Source of the DNA: Synechococcus sp. Cruz-7E5
Lineage (GTDB): Bacteria; Cyanobacteriota; Cyanobacteriia; PCC-6307; Cyanobiaceae
Direction of reading: 5' to 3'
DNA length: 64,000 nt
Assembly (NCBI RefSeq): GCF_024345995.1
Contig: NZ_JAGQCE010000002.1
Span: forward strand, 248,001 to 312,000
Shown: piece by piece, positions 43,987 through 52,682 of the stretch
How positions within the stretch are numbered: position 1 is the first letter of the stretch
How the letters are laid out: every line of letters begins with the position of its first letter
The notes under the pieces: generated by a model
The model's database searches: none
What the model saw: the letters and a program-made list of their open reading frames with translations, nothing else
Told to the model about the DNA's origin: nothing
Translations under genes and position numbers: made by a program

Positions 43987-45972
43987 ATGGGACAACCGAG
44001 ATGGTCGAGTTATCACAGCTACAGCATGGGCCGAGATGAACCGCCCCGGGGAGACCAGATGAGCAAGGCGGTGGGTATGTCCTTTGGCAAGCCAATTCGT
44101 GATGCGGGTGTCATTGGAATAGCCGTCTTCGCGATCTCCAGTACGGCCCTGATCTTCACCTATCGGGCAGCCCATGATCTGTTGCTGAGCACAATCAGGG
44201 ATCGCCTAAGGGATGTGGCAGTGATCACGGCGTCAGAGATAAATCCTGATCTGCATTCCACGATCGCGGCATCCAGTCAGACGGGCAGCATGGCCTACCG
44301 CCAAGCCTCGGAACCACTGCTTCGATTGCGTAAGTCAGTGCCCGATATCTTTTATGCTTATACTCTCAGGATGCGGCAAAAAGATCTTCATTTCGTTCTG
44401 GATAGCTCATACTACATCAAGAATCATGGCGACGAGACCGTCGTTGCATCCACTGGCCAGCGCTACGTTGATGCTCCGCCTGCTGCGTTTCTGGCCGCTC
44501 GAACAGGTCGTGTCGCTGTTAGTGAAACTCCCTATACCGATGAATGGGGATCATTTCTGAGCAGCTTCGCGCCCATTCGTGGCGCAGATGGCAAGACCAT
44601 TGGTCTGGTTGGAGTTGATCTATCCCTTGCCTCACTCAGCCGCCAGCTTTTCCCGCTGCGTCTGAGCCTTGGGCTGTCTCTGGCTGGGACTGGCCTTCTC
44701 TCCACTCTCGTCGCCAGTCTCGTGTGGCGCTCCCAGCGATTACGAGGCCAAGCGATCGAGCAGATTCTTCGAGCCAGTGATCTGGCCCAACGTGCGGCCG
44801 CAGATTCAGAAGCAGCCAGCCGCGCCAAGAGCACTTTTTTCACGACGATGGGCCATGAGATTCGTACGCCGCTCAATGGTGTGATTGGGCTCACCAACAT
44901 CCTGTTATCAACCAATCTAACTTCCGAGCAGATCCAGTGCCTGCGAACTGTGAAGAATGCTGGTGAGTCCCTGCTGCTCTCGCTCAACCAGCTTCTTGAC
45001 TTCGCTGCTCTTGAAAGTGGTTCAATTGTCGTGGACCACACCCCTGTTCGTATCTGGCAATTGGTTCAGGAGGTCGTAGATCTGTTCGCGTCGTTGGCTG
45101 AGTCGAAATCATTGCGGCTTTCATTTGATTTGTCTGCCGAAGTACCTGATACTGTGCTTACCGACCAATTCCACCTCCGGCAGATTCTCATCAATCTGGT
45201 TGGTAACGCGATCAAGTTCACCTCCAGTGGAGATGTGAGCGTGTCAGTTTCGCCCCAGGCTCCCTACCCGGACGGGAAGTTTCACCTAGTCTTCACGGTC
45301 CGGGATTCGGGCCCCGGTCTCAGCGCGTGCCAGATCCAGAACCTCTTCCAGCCATTCATAATGGGCGACTCCTCCAGTACCAGTGTCCATAGTGGCCTGG
45401 GCCTGGGTCTGGCCATCTCCCGCGGACTGGTTACGTCTCTGGGAGGCACTATTCATGTGGAGAGCGAGCTCGGCAAAGGCTCGACGTTCCAGGTCATGAT
45501 CCCTGTAGAGCCTTCGTCCGAGCCTGAATCCAGCTCTTTGGCGCCTGCCGTTACGCCCTCTGAAAGCACCGACGATTTTGCGGCCTTTCACCCCCTACGT
45601 ATTTTGCTGGCAGATGATAATCCCGTGAATGTACGCGTCTGCGAGCTGATGCTGAGCCGCCTTGGCTATGGCGTGAGTGTGGCCTTTGACGGAGAGGATG
45701 CCATTAACCAGCAGCGGAGCCTCGACCCTGATCTCATCTTGATGGATCTGCGCATGCCGAAACTTGATGGGCTGGAGGCTACACGCAGAATCCGTGCCAT
45801 TCGCGGTAACGAACTTCGTCCGTGGATCGTGGCGATTACCGCCAATGTACGGGAAAGCGATCGTGAGACAGCTTTGAATAGTGGTATGAACGACTTTGTC
45901 AGCAAGCCAATCCAGGCCGAACGGCTCCGTTCAGTCCTGTTGCGGGCCCACGCAGCGATCAAGATCGGATAG
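43987..45972 (+). CDS. Membrane-bound hybrid histidine kinase with extracytoplasmic sensor
   Basis: 661 residues. TM1 near 37-58 (AGVIGIAVFAISSTALIF), a periplasmic Cache-like domain of about 170 residues (DVAVITASEINPDLHSTIAA, IFYAYTLRM, FLSSFAPIRGADGKTIGLVG), TM2 near 225-248, HisKA (FFTTMGHEIRTPLNGVIGLT), HATPase (NLVGNAIKFT, SGLGLGLAISRGLV) and a receiver (LRILLADDNPVNVRVCELML, LILMDLRMPKLDGLEA). It follows the PAS kinase on the same strand. The ligand is unknown. Its end overlaps the GGDEF gene by 42 bases. Confidence 0.9.
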   Translation: MGQPRWSSYHSYSMGRDEPPRGDQMSKAVGMSFGKPIRDAGVIGIAVFAISSTALIFTYRAAHDLLLSTIRDRLRDVAVITASEINPDLHSTIAASSQTGSMAYRQASEPLLRLRKSVPDIFYAYTLRMRQKDLHFVLDSSYYIKNHGDETVVASTGQRYVDAPPAAFLAARTGRVAVSETPYTDEWGSFLSSFAPIRGADGKTIGLVGVDLSLASLSRQLFPLRLSLGLSLAGTGLLSTLVASLVWRSQRLRGQAIEQILRASDLAQRAAADSEAASRAKSTFFTTMGHEIRTPLNGVIGLTNILLSTNLTSEQIQCLRTVKNAGESLLLSLNQLLDFAALESGSIVVDHTPVRIWQLVQEVVDLFASLAESKSLRLSFDLSAEVPDTVLTDQFHLRQILINLVGNAIKFTSSGDVSVSVSPQAPYPDGKFHLVFTVRDSGPGLSACQIQNLFQPFIMGDSSSTSVHSGLGLGLAISRGLVTSLGGTIHVESELGKGSTFQVMIPVEPSSEPESSSLAPAVTPSESTDDFAAFHPLRILLADDNPVNVRVCELMLSRLGYGVSVAFDGEDAINQQRSLDPDLILMDLRMPKLDGLEATRRIRAIRGNELRPWIVAITANVRESDRETALNSGMNDFVSKPIQAERLRSVLLRAHAAIKIG

Positions 45973-46950
45973 ATCGTTCGCGACCGTCCGATTGCGTCCC
46001 GACATCCAGGCTTGCCTCAGTGCCGTATCGGCACGCTGGTACAGATCGGTGAATCCAATGTCCTGCGCATCCCGGCTTGAGACCCCGGCACTGATGCTCA
46101 GAACGTGACGTGAACCATCCACGATCACCCCCTGCTGTGCGATTTGGCAGCGGATCCGCTCCGCAACCGCCAAGGCGGCCTGGACGTCCTGTCTGTAGAG
46201 CATCACTGCAAACTCCGCACTTGCCACCCGAGCAGCAAGATCACCGTTCCCGAGTTCCGACCGGATAGCGACTGCAACGTCCTGAATCAGCCGATCCCCT
46301 TGGCCATCAGCGAAACGCTCGTTCAGGTTGGTGAAGTCATCAAGCCCGATCAGCAGAAGCGTGAGAGGCTCCTGGTGGAGGAGTGACTGTTGAAACTCCC
46401 GCTGGCCAGATTCGAAGAAGGGCCGTCGGTTGTGGAGCCCAGTTAGAGGGCAGAGATAACGGTCGCGCCGTGATTCAAGGGTGTGGATCACCATGCCGGC
46501 GAGTTCCTCGAGCAACTGGCGCTCATGCTCCTGGAGGCGCCTGGGCTCTGGACCGATCACACAGAGCGTCCCGAGAGCATGTCCTTCCCGGGTGCGCAGC
46601 GGAGCCCCTGCGTAAAAGCGAATGTGGGGATCCCCTTTGACCAGAGGATTGTCCCGGAAGCGATCATCAGCCTGGGCATCACTGACGACCATCACTTTAT
46701 CGGAACAGATGGTGTGAGCACAGAAAGCAACCTCCCGTGCCGTTTCACTCGCCTGCAGACCCACACGGGAGAGAAACCACTGGCGATTGTGATCGACGAG
46801 GGAGACCAGTGCTATCGGCATTCCCAGCATCTGGCTCGCGATCCGGGTAATGCGATCAAAGTCCTCGTCTGGCTCTGAGTCGAGAATGTGGAACGAATCC
46901 AGCTCATCTTGACGCTCAGCCTCGTCCTCTGGAACGGGATAGGAACTCAT
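45931..46950 (-). CDS. GAF protein with degenerate GGDEF domain
   Basis: 339 residues. GAF domain: ERQDELDSFHILDSEPDEDF, FCAHTICSDKVMVVSDAQAD, FYAGAPLRTREGHALGTLC. Then a GGDEF fold opening LCPLTGLHNRRPFFESGQRE, but the signature reads ASAEF where GGDEF is required, and no RxxD inhibitory site precedes it. It is unlikely to make c-di-GMP; it may act as a sensor or scaffold. ATG 46950 matches the family start; 46980 is possible. Confidence 0.85.
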   Translation of the reverse strand: MSSYPVPEDEAERQDELDSFHILDSEPDEDFDRITRIASQMLGMPIALVSLVDHNRQWFLSRVGLQASETAREVAFCAHTICSDKVMVVSDAQADDRFRDNPLVKGDPHIRFYAGAPLRTREGHALGTLCVIGPEPRRLQEHERQLLEELAGMVIHTLESRRDRYLCPLTGLHNRRPFFESGQREFQQSLLHQEPLTLLLIGLDDFTNLNERFADGQGDRLIQDVAVAIRSELGNGDLAARVASAEFAVMLYRQDVQAALAVAERIRCQIAQQGVIVDGSRHVLSISAGVSSRDAQDIGFTDLYQRADTALRQAWMSGRNRTVANDLSDLDRCVGPQQD

Positions 46951-47095
46951 CGCAGGTTCAGGGAACTGGACTGTGCCCATGGGCCGCTACTGATCAGCAT
47001 GGATGACCCTTCAGGCACGACATGCAGACGGTGTCCAATTCCTCTGATTCCAACCCTAGGCGTGAGGCGTTGCCTCCGGCTGAGAGGATGCGGCA

Positions 47096-47767
47096 ATGTC
47101 CCGTCCTGCGGCCTGTCTGTTCGACCTCGATGGTCTGTTGCTGGACACTGAGCCTCTGCATGGCCGTGCCTGGCGGCAGGCGGCCCGGGAGTTCGGCCTC
47201 GAGCTCAGTGATCAGCAGCTGCTGGCGCTGCGCGGGCGCCGGCGGCTCGACAACGCCAGCCGCGTGATTGGCTGGATTGGGGCGGCTGGCCGTCAGCCCC
47301 CCACCAGTGAGCAGTTGCTGGCGGTGCAGCAGCCGATCGCCAGGCAGCTCCTGCCCGGAGCAAGGGCGATGCCCGGGGCGCCTGAGCTGGTGCGGCGCTG
47401 CCAGGAGCTGGCGATCCCCATGGCCCTGGCCACCAGTAGCAGCCACGACTCGGTGGGGATCAAGTGCGCTCCCCACCCCTGGCTGGAGCTGATCGAGCTG
47501 ATCGTCTGCGGTGACGATCCCGAGCTGGCGGCCGGCAAGCCAGCCCCTGACATCTTTCTGCTGGCGGCCCGCCGGCTGGGGGTGGCCGCTAGCGCCTGCT
47601 GGGCCTTCGAGGATTCCATCGCCGGCGCCCAGGCGGCTCTGGCGGCGGGTGCCCTGGTGCACGTGCTGCTCCCCGACGGCCTCGGGCGGGAGCATTACCC
47701 CGAGGAGGTGCGCTGTCTGCGCTCTCTGGCTGAGCTGGAGCTCAGCGGTCCTGGCCTGAGCCGGTGA
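47096..47767 (+). CDS. HAD-family phosphatase (beta-phosphoglucomutase-like)
   Basis: 223 residues. Motif I LFDLDGLLLDTEPLHG with both catalytic Asp, motif II ALATSSSHDSV, motif III Lys in AGKPAPDIFLLAARRLG and motif IV FEDSIAGAQAALAAGA. It belongs to the sugar-phosphatase/PGM branch with an alpha-helical cap. The substrate is unknown. Its last 26 bases overlap the convergent small membrane gene. Confidence 0.9.
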   Translation: MSRPAACLFDLDGLLLDTEPLHGRAWRQAAREFGLELSDQQLLALRGRRRLDNASRVIGWIGAAGRQPPTSEQLLAVQQPIARQLLPGARAMPGAPELVRRCQELAIPMALATSSSHDSVGIKCAPHPWLELIELIVCGDDPELAAGKPAPDIFLLAARRLGVAASACWAFEDSIAGAQAALAAGALVHVLLPDGLGREHYPEEVRCLRSLAELELSGPGLSR

Positions 47768-47963
47768 AGCGCTGGTAGAGGCGAAAGCCCAGCCCTCCCC
47801 ACAGCAGCGTCCAGACCGTGAAGGTTGCCAGGGTGCCCAGCTGGTTGGTCTCGATCGAGTACACCCCGGCATGGATGAAGCCGGCATCGATCAGCGAACC
47901 ACCGATCCCCCAACCCAGCACCCAGCTGATCATGAAGCCAATGGCCTGGAGGTTGCCGGTCAT
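47742..47963 (-). CDS. Small conserved membrane protein
   Basis: 73 residues with two helices: FMISWVLGWGIGGSLIDAGF and TFTVWTLLWGGLGFRLYQRF, ending TGSGQDR. I know it only as a picocyanobacterial-type hypothetical. The start is ATG 47963 (MTGNLQAIG); the upstream part of the same frame is antisense to the desaturase leader. Confidence 0.65.
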   Translation of the reverse strand: MTGNLQAIGFMISWVLGWGIGGSLIDAGFIHAGVYSIETNQLGTLATFTVWTLLWGGLGFRLYQRFTGSGQDR

Positions 47964-48124
47964 TGCAGCGCCGCGGAACACCAGCGGCATTCTCCTGCTC
48001 CCGCCGTCTGGCCAGGGCGATCTGGTTAGGGTCGCGCCGCTTCTGGCGCCCTTGGCCCGTTCTCTCCTGTTGTGCGTCAGCTTCCTTGATTCGTTCCACC
48101 TCCCCCAAGCCCTTCCCACTCGCA

Positions 48125-49282
48125 TTGAGTCCCGCCCGTCCTCTGGAGACGGTTTCCCTGCAAGAGCCCGGTTATCCGTCCAAAGCCGAGCTGCTGGCCT
48201 GCCTGCCACCTGAGCTGCTCAAGATCGACACCACCAAGGCCTGGGGCAGCCTCGCCTTCTCCCTCGGCTTCTCTCTGCTGGCCTACGCGGTTGGCACCCA
48301 GCTTCCTCTTCAGCCGAACGCGGCCCCGCTCTGGCTGCTCTACGCCCTGGTCACCGGCACCGTGGCCGGTGGCTGCTGGGTGATTGCCCACGAGTGTGGC
48401 CACCAGGCCTTTCACCCCAACCGACAGCTGGAGGCAGCGGTGGGATTCGTGCTGCACAGCCTGCTTTTGGTGCCTTACTTCAGCTGGCAGCGCAGCCATG
48501 CGGTGCACCATGCCAACTGCAACCACCTCGAGGGTGGCGAAACCCATGTGCCCCCTCGCGCTGGCTCAGCCGTTGGCCAGGTGGTGCAGCGATGGGCTAC
48601 TGGCTTGGGCCCCATGGTCTACGGGGTGTTCTCCCTGGTCACCCACCTGCTCCTGGGCTGGCCGCTTTATCTCCTATTCGGCGTGGCCGGTGGCGAGGAC
48701 CATGGCGCCCCCACCTCTCACTTCTGGCACGGTGCCCCGTTCCGCAACGGCCGCCGGCTCCTTTTCCCCGACTCCAGCCGCCGCGGGATGCTGCACTCCA
48801 ATCTCGGCCTGGTGCTGATGTTGCTGGCCCTTGCTCTGGCCGCGCATCACACCTCCCTGGCCCGGGTGCTCGCCGTCTATGGGTTGCCCTATCTGGTGAT
48901 CAACGCCTGGCTGGTGGGTTACACCTGGCTGCAGCACACCGACACCACTATTCCCCACTTTGCAACGGCCGAGTGGACCTGGGCCAAAGGCGCTCTGCAG
49001 ACGGTCGACCGGCCCTACGGACCCCTGCTCAACCTGCTGCACCATGGCATCGGCTCCACCCACGTCTGCCATCACGTCAACCCCAGGATTCCCCACTACA
49101 ACGCCTGGCGGGGCACGGCGTTGCTCAGCCGCCAGTACCCCGATCTGGTCCGTTTCGATCCCACTCCCATTCACCGGGCGCTGTGGCGCATCGCCAGCGG
49201 CTGTGCCGTGGTGAGCCAGGAGGGCTCAGGGGCTGGGTTCTATTACCAGGCCCCGGTTGCTGCCACCGAACCTTCAGCCTGA
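48125..49282 (+). CDS. FAD2/DesA-type membrane fatty-acid desaturase
   Basis: About 385 residues. The three His boxes of membrane acyl-lipid desaturases are present: HECGHQAFH, HAVHHANCNH, and HVCHH near the C-terminus (GSTHVCHHVNPRIPHY), with LQHTDTTIPHF before the last. These bind the di-iron centre. The order and spacing fit delta-12/omega-3 (FAD2-like) enzymes. No ATG or GTG precedes the conserved part; TTG 48125 is the best start. Confidence 0.85.
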   Translation: MSPARPLETVSLQEPGYPSKAELLACLPPELLKIDTTKAWGSLAFSLGFSLLAYAVGTQLPLQPNAAPLWLLYALVTGTVAGGCWVIAHECGHQAFHPNRQLEAAVGFVLHSLLLVPYFSWQRSHAVHHANCNHLEGGETHVPPRAGSAVGQVVQRWATGLGPMVYGVFSLVTHLLLGWPLYLLFGVAGGEDHGAPTSHFWHGAPFRNGRRLLFPDSSRRGMLHSNLGLVLMLLALALAAHHTSLARVLAVYGLPYLVINAWLVGYTWLQHTDTTIPHFATAEWTWAKGALQTVDRPYGPLLNLLHHGIGSTHVCHHVNPRIPHYNAWRGTALLSRQYPDLVRFDPTPIHRALWRIASGCAVVSQEGSGAGFYYQAPVAATEPSA

Positions 49283-49572
49283 ACTGAGCTCGGCTGCTGG
49301 GTCTTCTGGACCGCAGCCACCGTCACCGAGGCCACTGTCACTGACGCCTCAATTGTCTGCTGGCGATAGCGACGCAGGCAGTATTTGCAGCCGCCAGTGG
49401 TCTGCAGATGACGCTCCGGGGTGATCACGATCAGGCGAACGGGATGTTCAGTGCAGCGGATCTTCACCGGGGTGCGATAGCTGCGGTAATCAATCTCCTC
49501 GTAGCTGTAGTGATGGCCAAACCGTTCCATCGCCCGCTTCAGAAAGGTTTCGCGATCGATCCTCACAGCCAT
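49243..49572 (-). CDS. Small zinc-site protein (DUF723-like)
   Basis: 109 residues from ATG 49572, preceded by AGAGGAAG. RETFLKRAMERFGHHYSYEE and YRTPVKIRCTEHPVRLIVIT, then HLQTTGGCKYCLRRYRQQ, resemble the DUF723 repeat seen near endonuclease domains, with a C..H..CxxC metal site. The C-terminus is Ser/Thr/Val-rich and unstructured. It overlaps the desaturase end by 40 bases. Confidence 0.7.
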   Translation of the reverse strand: MAVRIDRETFLKRAMERFGHHYSYEEIDYRSYRTPVKIRCTEHPVRLIVITPERHLQTTGGCKYCLRRYRQQTIEASVTVASVTVAAVQKTQQPSSVQAEGSVAATGAW

Positions 49573-49641
49573 GTACTTCCTCTTGCAACAGACGACACGC
49601 CACCTCATCAGCCTGGTACTAAAACTATGTGAAGAGCAGGG

Positions 49642-49691
49642 GGGTTCCCCAGGATTTCCATCTTTCTGAAGATTGATGGCCAGGGGAACCC
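49642..49691 (-). terminator. Hairpin downstream of the rod linker gene
   Basis: A 9-bp outer stem GGGTTCCCC/GGGGAACCC with a partly paired inner stem (CCATCTT/AAGATTGATGG), 12 bases beyond the linker stop. No strong T tract follows on the minus strand, so it may be a processing or stability hairpin rather than a terminator. Confidence 0.5.
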
Positions 49692-49702
49692 TTTGGCAGT
49701 CT

Positions 49703-50638
49703 TCAGCTCACCACCACGTTCGTGACCCGTCCACCTAGGCGGTTGACCCGTTGCAGGGCCTCATTCATGCGGCTGAAGGGCACGCGCATCACATAGGCGC
49801 CACTGCGGACGTAGTCGTTGTTGACCAGGCCCGTGGCGGAGATGGTGACCACCCGGCCACTGCCGCTGCTGCTCTCACCGGCCGACACGCGCAGGGCGTC
49901 GACCCGGTGCTCCTGGGAGGGAGCGCGCAGGGGTGCCTCCGGGGCGAACTCGGAGGAAATCCCCGTCTCGTTGCTCACCAGCGCCTTGAACGGTCCTTCG
50001 GTGGAGACGATCACCACCCGGCCACCGGCACCACGAACAGGTACCGCTTTGTCCTGGTGGAGCGCCTTGCCCAGGCGGAACTGGGTGCCGCTGGAATCTC
50101 CCTTCACCGAGGCCGCAGCTCCGCGAGCGAGCTGCATCAACCAGGAGAACTGACGTCCCTCATGGCCTTTGGAGTAATCCCAGCCGTGCAGGTACGGCAC
50201 AACATCAAGACCGAAGCGTTCCTGGTATTCGTCGCTGTCGATGTAGGAGTCGATCTCTGCGTCGTAACCCTGCTCCTGCAGGATCGTGAAGTGATGCAGC
50301 ATCTCCGCCTTGTTCTGGGGTGCCCGACCCAGCAGATGCTTGTGATTCAGTTCAATGAAGCGATAGGGATTGCAGTTCTCAAAGAATCTGGATCGATAGA
50401 GGCCACTCTTGGCCACGGTCCGCACCAGTTCCCGGACGTTGAGAACGCCGTTGCGGAAAAGGGACTCAGCCCCATTGAGCCGCTCACTGGCCATCACATA
50501 CTGCTGACCGAGCACCTGCTGATAAACAGCCCGAACGATCGCTTTGGTGTCCTGTTCGGAGCCGTATGACCAGCTTTCCCTGTTGCGATCATTGGCGAAG
50601 CGATCAATACCTAAGGCGGACGCCTGGACCAGTGCCAT
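49703..50638 (-). CDS. Phycobilisome rod linker polypeptide
   Basis: 311 residues. The N-terminal PBS-linker domain (about 20-180) shows IVRAVYQQVLGQQYVMASER, LNGAESLFRNGVLNVRELVR, CNPYRFIELNHKHLLGRAPQ and DSYIDSDEYQERFGLDVVPY. A C-terminal CpcD domain (about 255-310) ends NEALQRVNRLGGRVTNVVV. This two-domain layout is that of rod linkers (CpcC/CpeC type), which join hexamers within antenna rods. Which phycobiliprotein it serves cannot be decided here. Confidence 0.92.
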   Translation of the reverse strand: MALVQASALGIDRFANDRNRESWSYGSEQDTKAIVRAVYQQVLGQQYVMASERLNGAESLFRNGVLNVRELVRTVAKSGLYRSRFFENCNPYRFIELNHKHLLGRAPQNKAEMLHHFTILQEQGYDAEIDSYIDSDEYQERFGLDVVPYLHGWDYSKGHEGRQFSWLMQLARGAAASVKGDSSGTQFRLGKALHQDKAVPVRGAGGRVVIVSTEGPFKALVSNETGISSEFAPEAPLRAPSQEHRVDALRVSAGESSSGSGRVVTISATGLVNNDYVRSGAYVMRVPFSRMNEALQRVNRLGGRVTNVVVS

Positions 50639-50759
50639 GGGTAGGAATTCGAGTGGGACAGGAGGAAGAGAAGGGCGACCAGTAGAAACCGAAGCCAGTC
50701 GACATGCTGGGAATCGAGGCTTGAATGACGAGCCCTTAGTTCTTGGTGCCTGGCAGACT

Positions 50760-50915
50760 CTACGCTGAGTTAGCGTTTCCGCGCATTACTCCATAAGCCT
50801 TCAACCATCGCAAGATCTCTTCACGATATGGAGCGGCCTGTGGCCATCGCTCCGCGTCACGTCTGGCGGGTTGCTGCAATCCATGGCAATCCATGGGTCT
50901 TGCCTGATTGATCAC
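50760..50915 (-). CDS. Candidate small protein with uncertain start
   Basis: A frame ending NANSA reads protein-like over about 70 codons: the C-terminal part has MDCHGLQQPARRDAERWPQ and YREEILRWLKAYGVM, and the same frame upstream reads TYGNFGPDKFSLDALKEVIN. An in-frame TAG precedes this, and the first usual start is GTG 50915 (51 residues) or ATG 50894. It may be a small conserved gene with an unusual start or a decayed one. The rest of 50639-51070 shows nothing. Confidence 0.4.
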   Translation of the reverse strand: MINQARPMDCHGLQQPARRDAERWPQAAPYREEILRWLKAYGVMRGNANSA

Positions 50916-51070
50916 CTCTTTCAGGGCATCAAGGCTGAACTTATCAGGCCCGAAATTACCGTATGTTGATGAGGGGATGTATAGCCAAGATCTGCTTTTC
51001 TGCTGTCGCTACTGCTCCACGGAGCCTGAGTGGATTCCCTGGTGAGGGGCAGGACCAGCCTGCCTGGATA

Positions 51071-51994
51071 TCACTCCTCTGCGGCGTGATAACTGCTGCG
51101 CACCAGGGGGCCACTGCGTACCTGGCGGAAGCCGAGTTCCCTCGCGATCGCCCCGAAACGCTCGAATTCGGCGGGCTCCCAATACCGGGCCACCGGCAGG
51201 TGGGCCAGAGATGGACGCATGTACTGGCCGAGGGTGAGGCGCTGGCAGTCGGCCCGCCGCAGGTCTGCCAGGGCGGCCACCACCTCCTCAACGGTTTCGC
51301 CCAGCCCCAGCATCAGCCCGGATTTCGTCGGGATGTGGGGGGCCAGCTCCCGGGCCGCCGCCAGCAGGGCCAGCGAGCGTTCATAGGTGGCGCCCCGCCG
51401 CACTTCCCCCTGCAGCCGTTGCACCGTCTCGAGATTGTGGTTGAAGCAGACCGGCTCGGCGGCCAGCACGGTGGCGAGCCGATGGCGCTGGGCGGCTTCG
51501 CCCTCAGTCCGGAGGGCATGACCACCCCAGAAATCCGGGGTCAGCACCTCAATCGCGATCAGAGGGTTGCGACGTCTGATCGCCGCCATGGTGCCGGTGA
51601 ACAGCCCGGCGCCGTGGTCGGCCAGATCGTCGCGGGCCACAGCGGTGAGCACCACGTAGCGCAGGCCGAGCTGCTCTACCGCCTCAGCCACCCGCTCCGC
51701 TTCCTGGGCATCAAGCGGCGCGGGCGCGCGGCCCTTCTCCACCTGACAGAAGGCGCAGCTGCGGGTGCAGACCGGTCCGCCCAGCAGAAAGGTGGCGGTG
51801 CCGGCGGCGTAGCACTCACCTCGGTTGGGGCAGCGCCCCTCCTCGCAGATGGTATGCAGCCGCTGCCCCTTGACCACGGCCTGCACCGTTTCCAGGGCTG
51901 AGGCATTGCCGATCGGACGGCGCAACCAGGCGGGCAGCCGCTCAGCGGGGGCGACCTGGCTGTAACGGCTGATCGGGCGAACCATGGCGCTCAC
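51071..51994 (-). CDS. lipA: Lipoyl synthase
   Basis: 307 residues with both iron-sulfur motifs: the auxiliary cluster [12 protein letters not shown] and the radical-SAM cluster [13 protein letters not shown], then [20 protein letters not shown] and FNHNLETV. The enzyme inserts two sulfurs into octanoyl groups on E2 and H proteins. GTG 51994 overlaps the recR stop by 4 bases. Confidence 0.97.
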   Translation of the reverse strand: MSAMVRPISRYSQVAPAERLPAWLRRPIGNASALETVQAVVKGQRLHTICEEGRCPNRGECYAAGTATFLLGGPVCTRSCAFCQVEKGRAPAPLDAQEAERVAEAVEQLGLRYVVLTAVARDDLADHGAGLFTGTMAAIRRRNPLIAIEVLTPDFWGGHALRTEGEAAQRHRLATVLAAEPVCFNHNLETVQRLQGEVRRGATYERSLALLAAARELAPHIPTKSGLMLGLGETVEEVVAALADLRRADCQRLTLGQYMRPSLAHLPVARYWEPAEFERFGAIARELGFRQVRSGPLVRSSYHAAEE

Positions 51995-52590
51995 TCCATC
52001 CGGCGCCGGCCCTCGAGGGCCCGCGCCAGAGTGACTTCATCGGCGTACTCCAGCTCGCTGCCCACCGGCAGCCCATAGGCGATGCGGCTCACCAGACAGA
52101 ACGGACGCAGCAGCCGGGCCAGATAGAGGCTGGTGGTGTCTCCTTCCACGCTCGGCGGCAGGGCCAGGATCACCTCCGTCGTCGTCTCCTGGTCCACCCG
52201 GTTCACCAGGGGTTGGATCTGCAGCAGTTCAGGCCCGATGCCATCCATCGGCGAAATCAGCCCGCCGAGCACGTGGTAGCTCCCCTTGTATTCGCGGGTG
52301 CGCTCCAGGGCCAGCAGGTCGCGGGAGTCGGACACCACACAGAGCTGGCCATTGCGCCTTTCCTCATTGCGGCAGATGTCACAGAGCTGCTCGGCCGAAA
52401 GGTGGAAGCAGCGGCTGCATTGACCCACCTGGCGGCGGGCCGCGATCAGGGCGTCGGCGAAGGCGTGCACCTGTTCTTCGGGCTGGCGCAGCAGATGCAG
52501 GGCCAGGCGCTGGGCGGTGCGCGGACCGATCCCAGGCAGGCGCTCGAACTGATCGATCAGCCGCGCCAGGGGCCTGGTGAAGCCGCTCAG
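51991..52590 (-). CDS. recR: Recombination mediator RecR, non-standard start
   Basis: About 199 residues. The helix-hairpin-helix [20 protein letters not shown], zinc finger [16 protein letters not shown] and Toprim domain ([33 protein letters not shown]) are all present. RecR helps RecO load RecA at gaps. The N-terminal part ([11 protein letters not shown]) is conserved, but the frame upstream has no ATG, GTG or TTG before an in-frame TAG at 52615. The likely start is CTG 52590 (weak GGCGGA site) or ATT 52614. GTG 52470 would delete the HhH. Confidence 0.9.
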   Translation of the reverse strand: MSGFTRPLARLIDQFERLPGIGPRTAQRLALHLLRQPEEQVHAFADALIAARRQVGQCSRCFHLSAEQLCDICRNEERRNGQLCVVSDSRDLLALERTREYKGSYHVLGGLISPMDGIGPELLQIQPLVNRVDQETTTEVILALPPSVEGDTTSLYLARLLRPFCLVSRIAYGLPVGSELEYADEVTLARALEGRRRME

Positions 52591-52682
52591 GAATCCGCCG
52601 CAAGTAAGTGCAATCTAGGAGCGAGGCCACCGGCAACAATGGTTGCGGTGTGATCCCACCCTTCCCGCTTGCTCGGTACCCC

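Noticed and set aside
45931-46950. Active diguanylate cyclase
   Set aside because: Signature is ASAEF instead of GGDEF; catalytic residues are missing.
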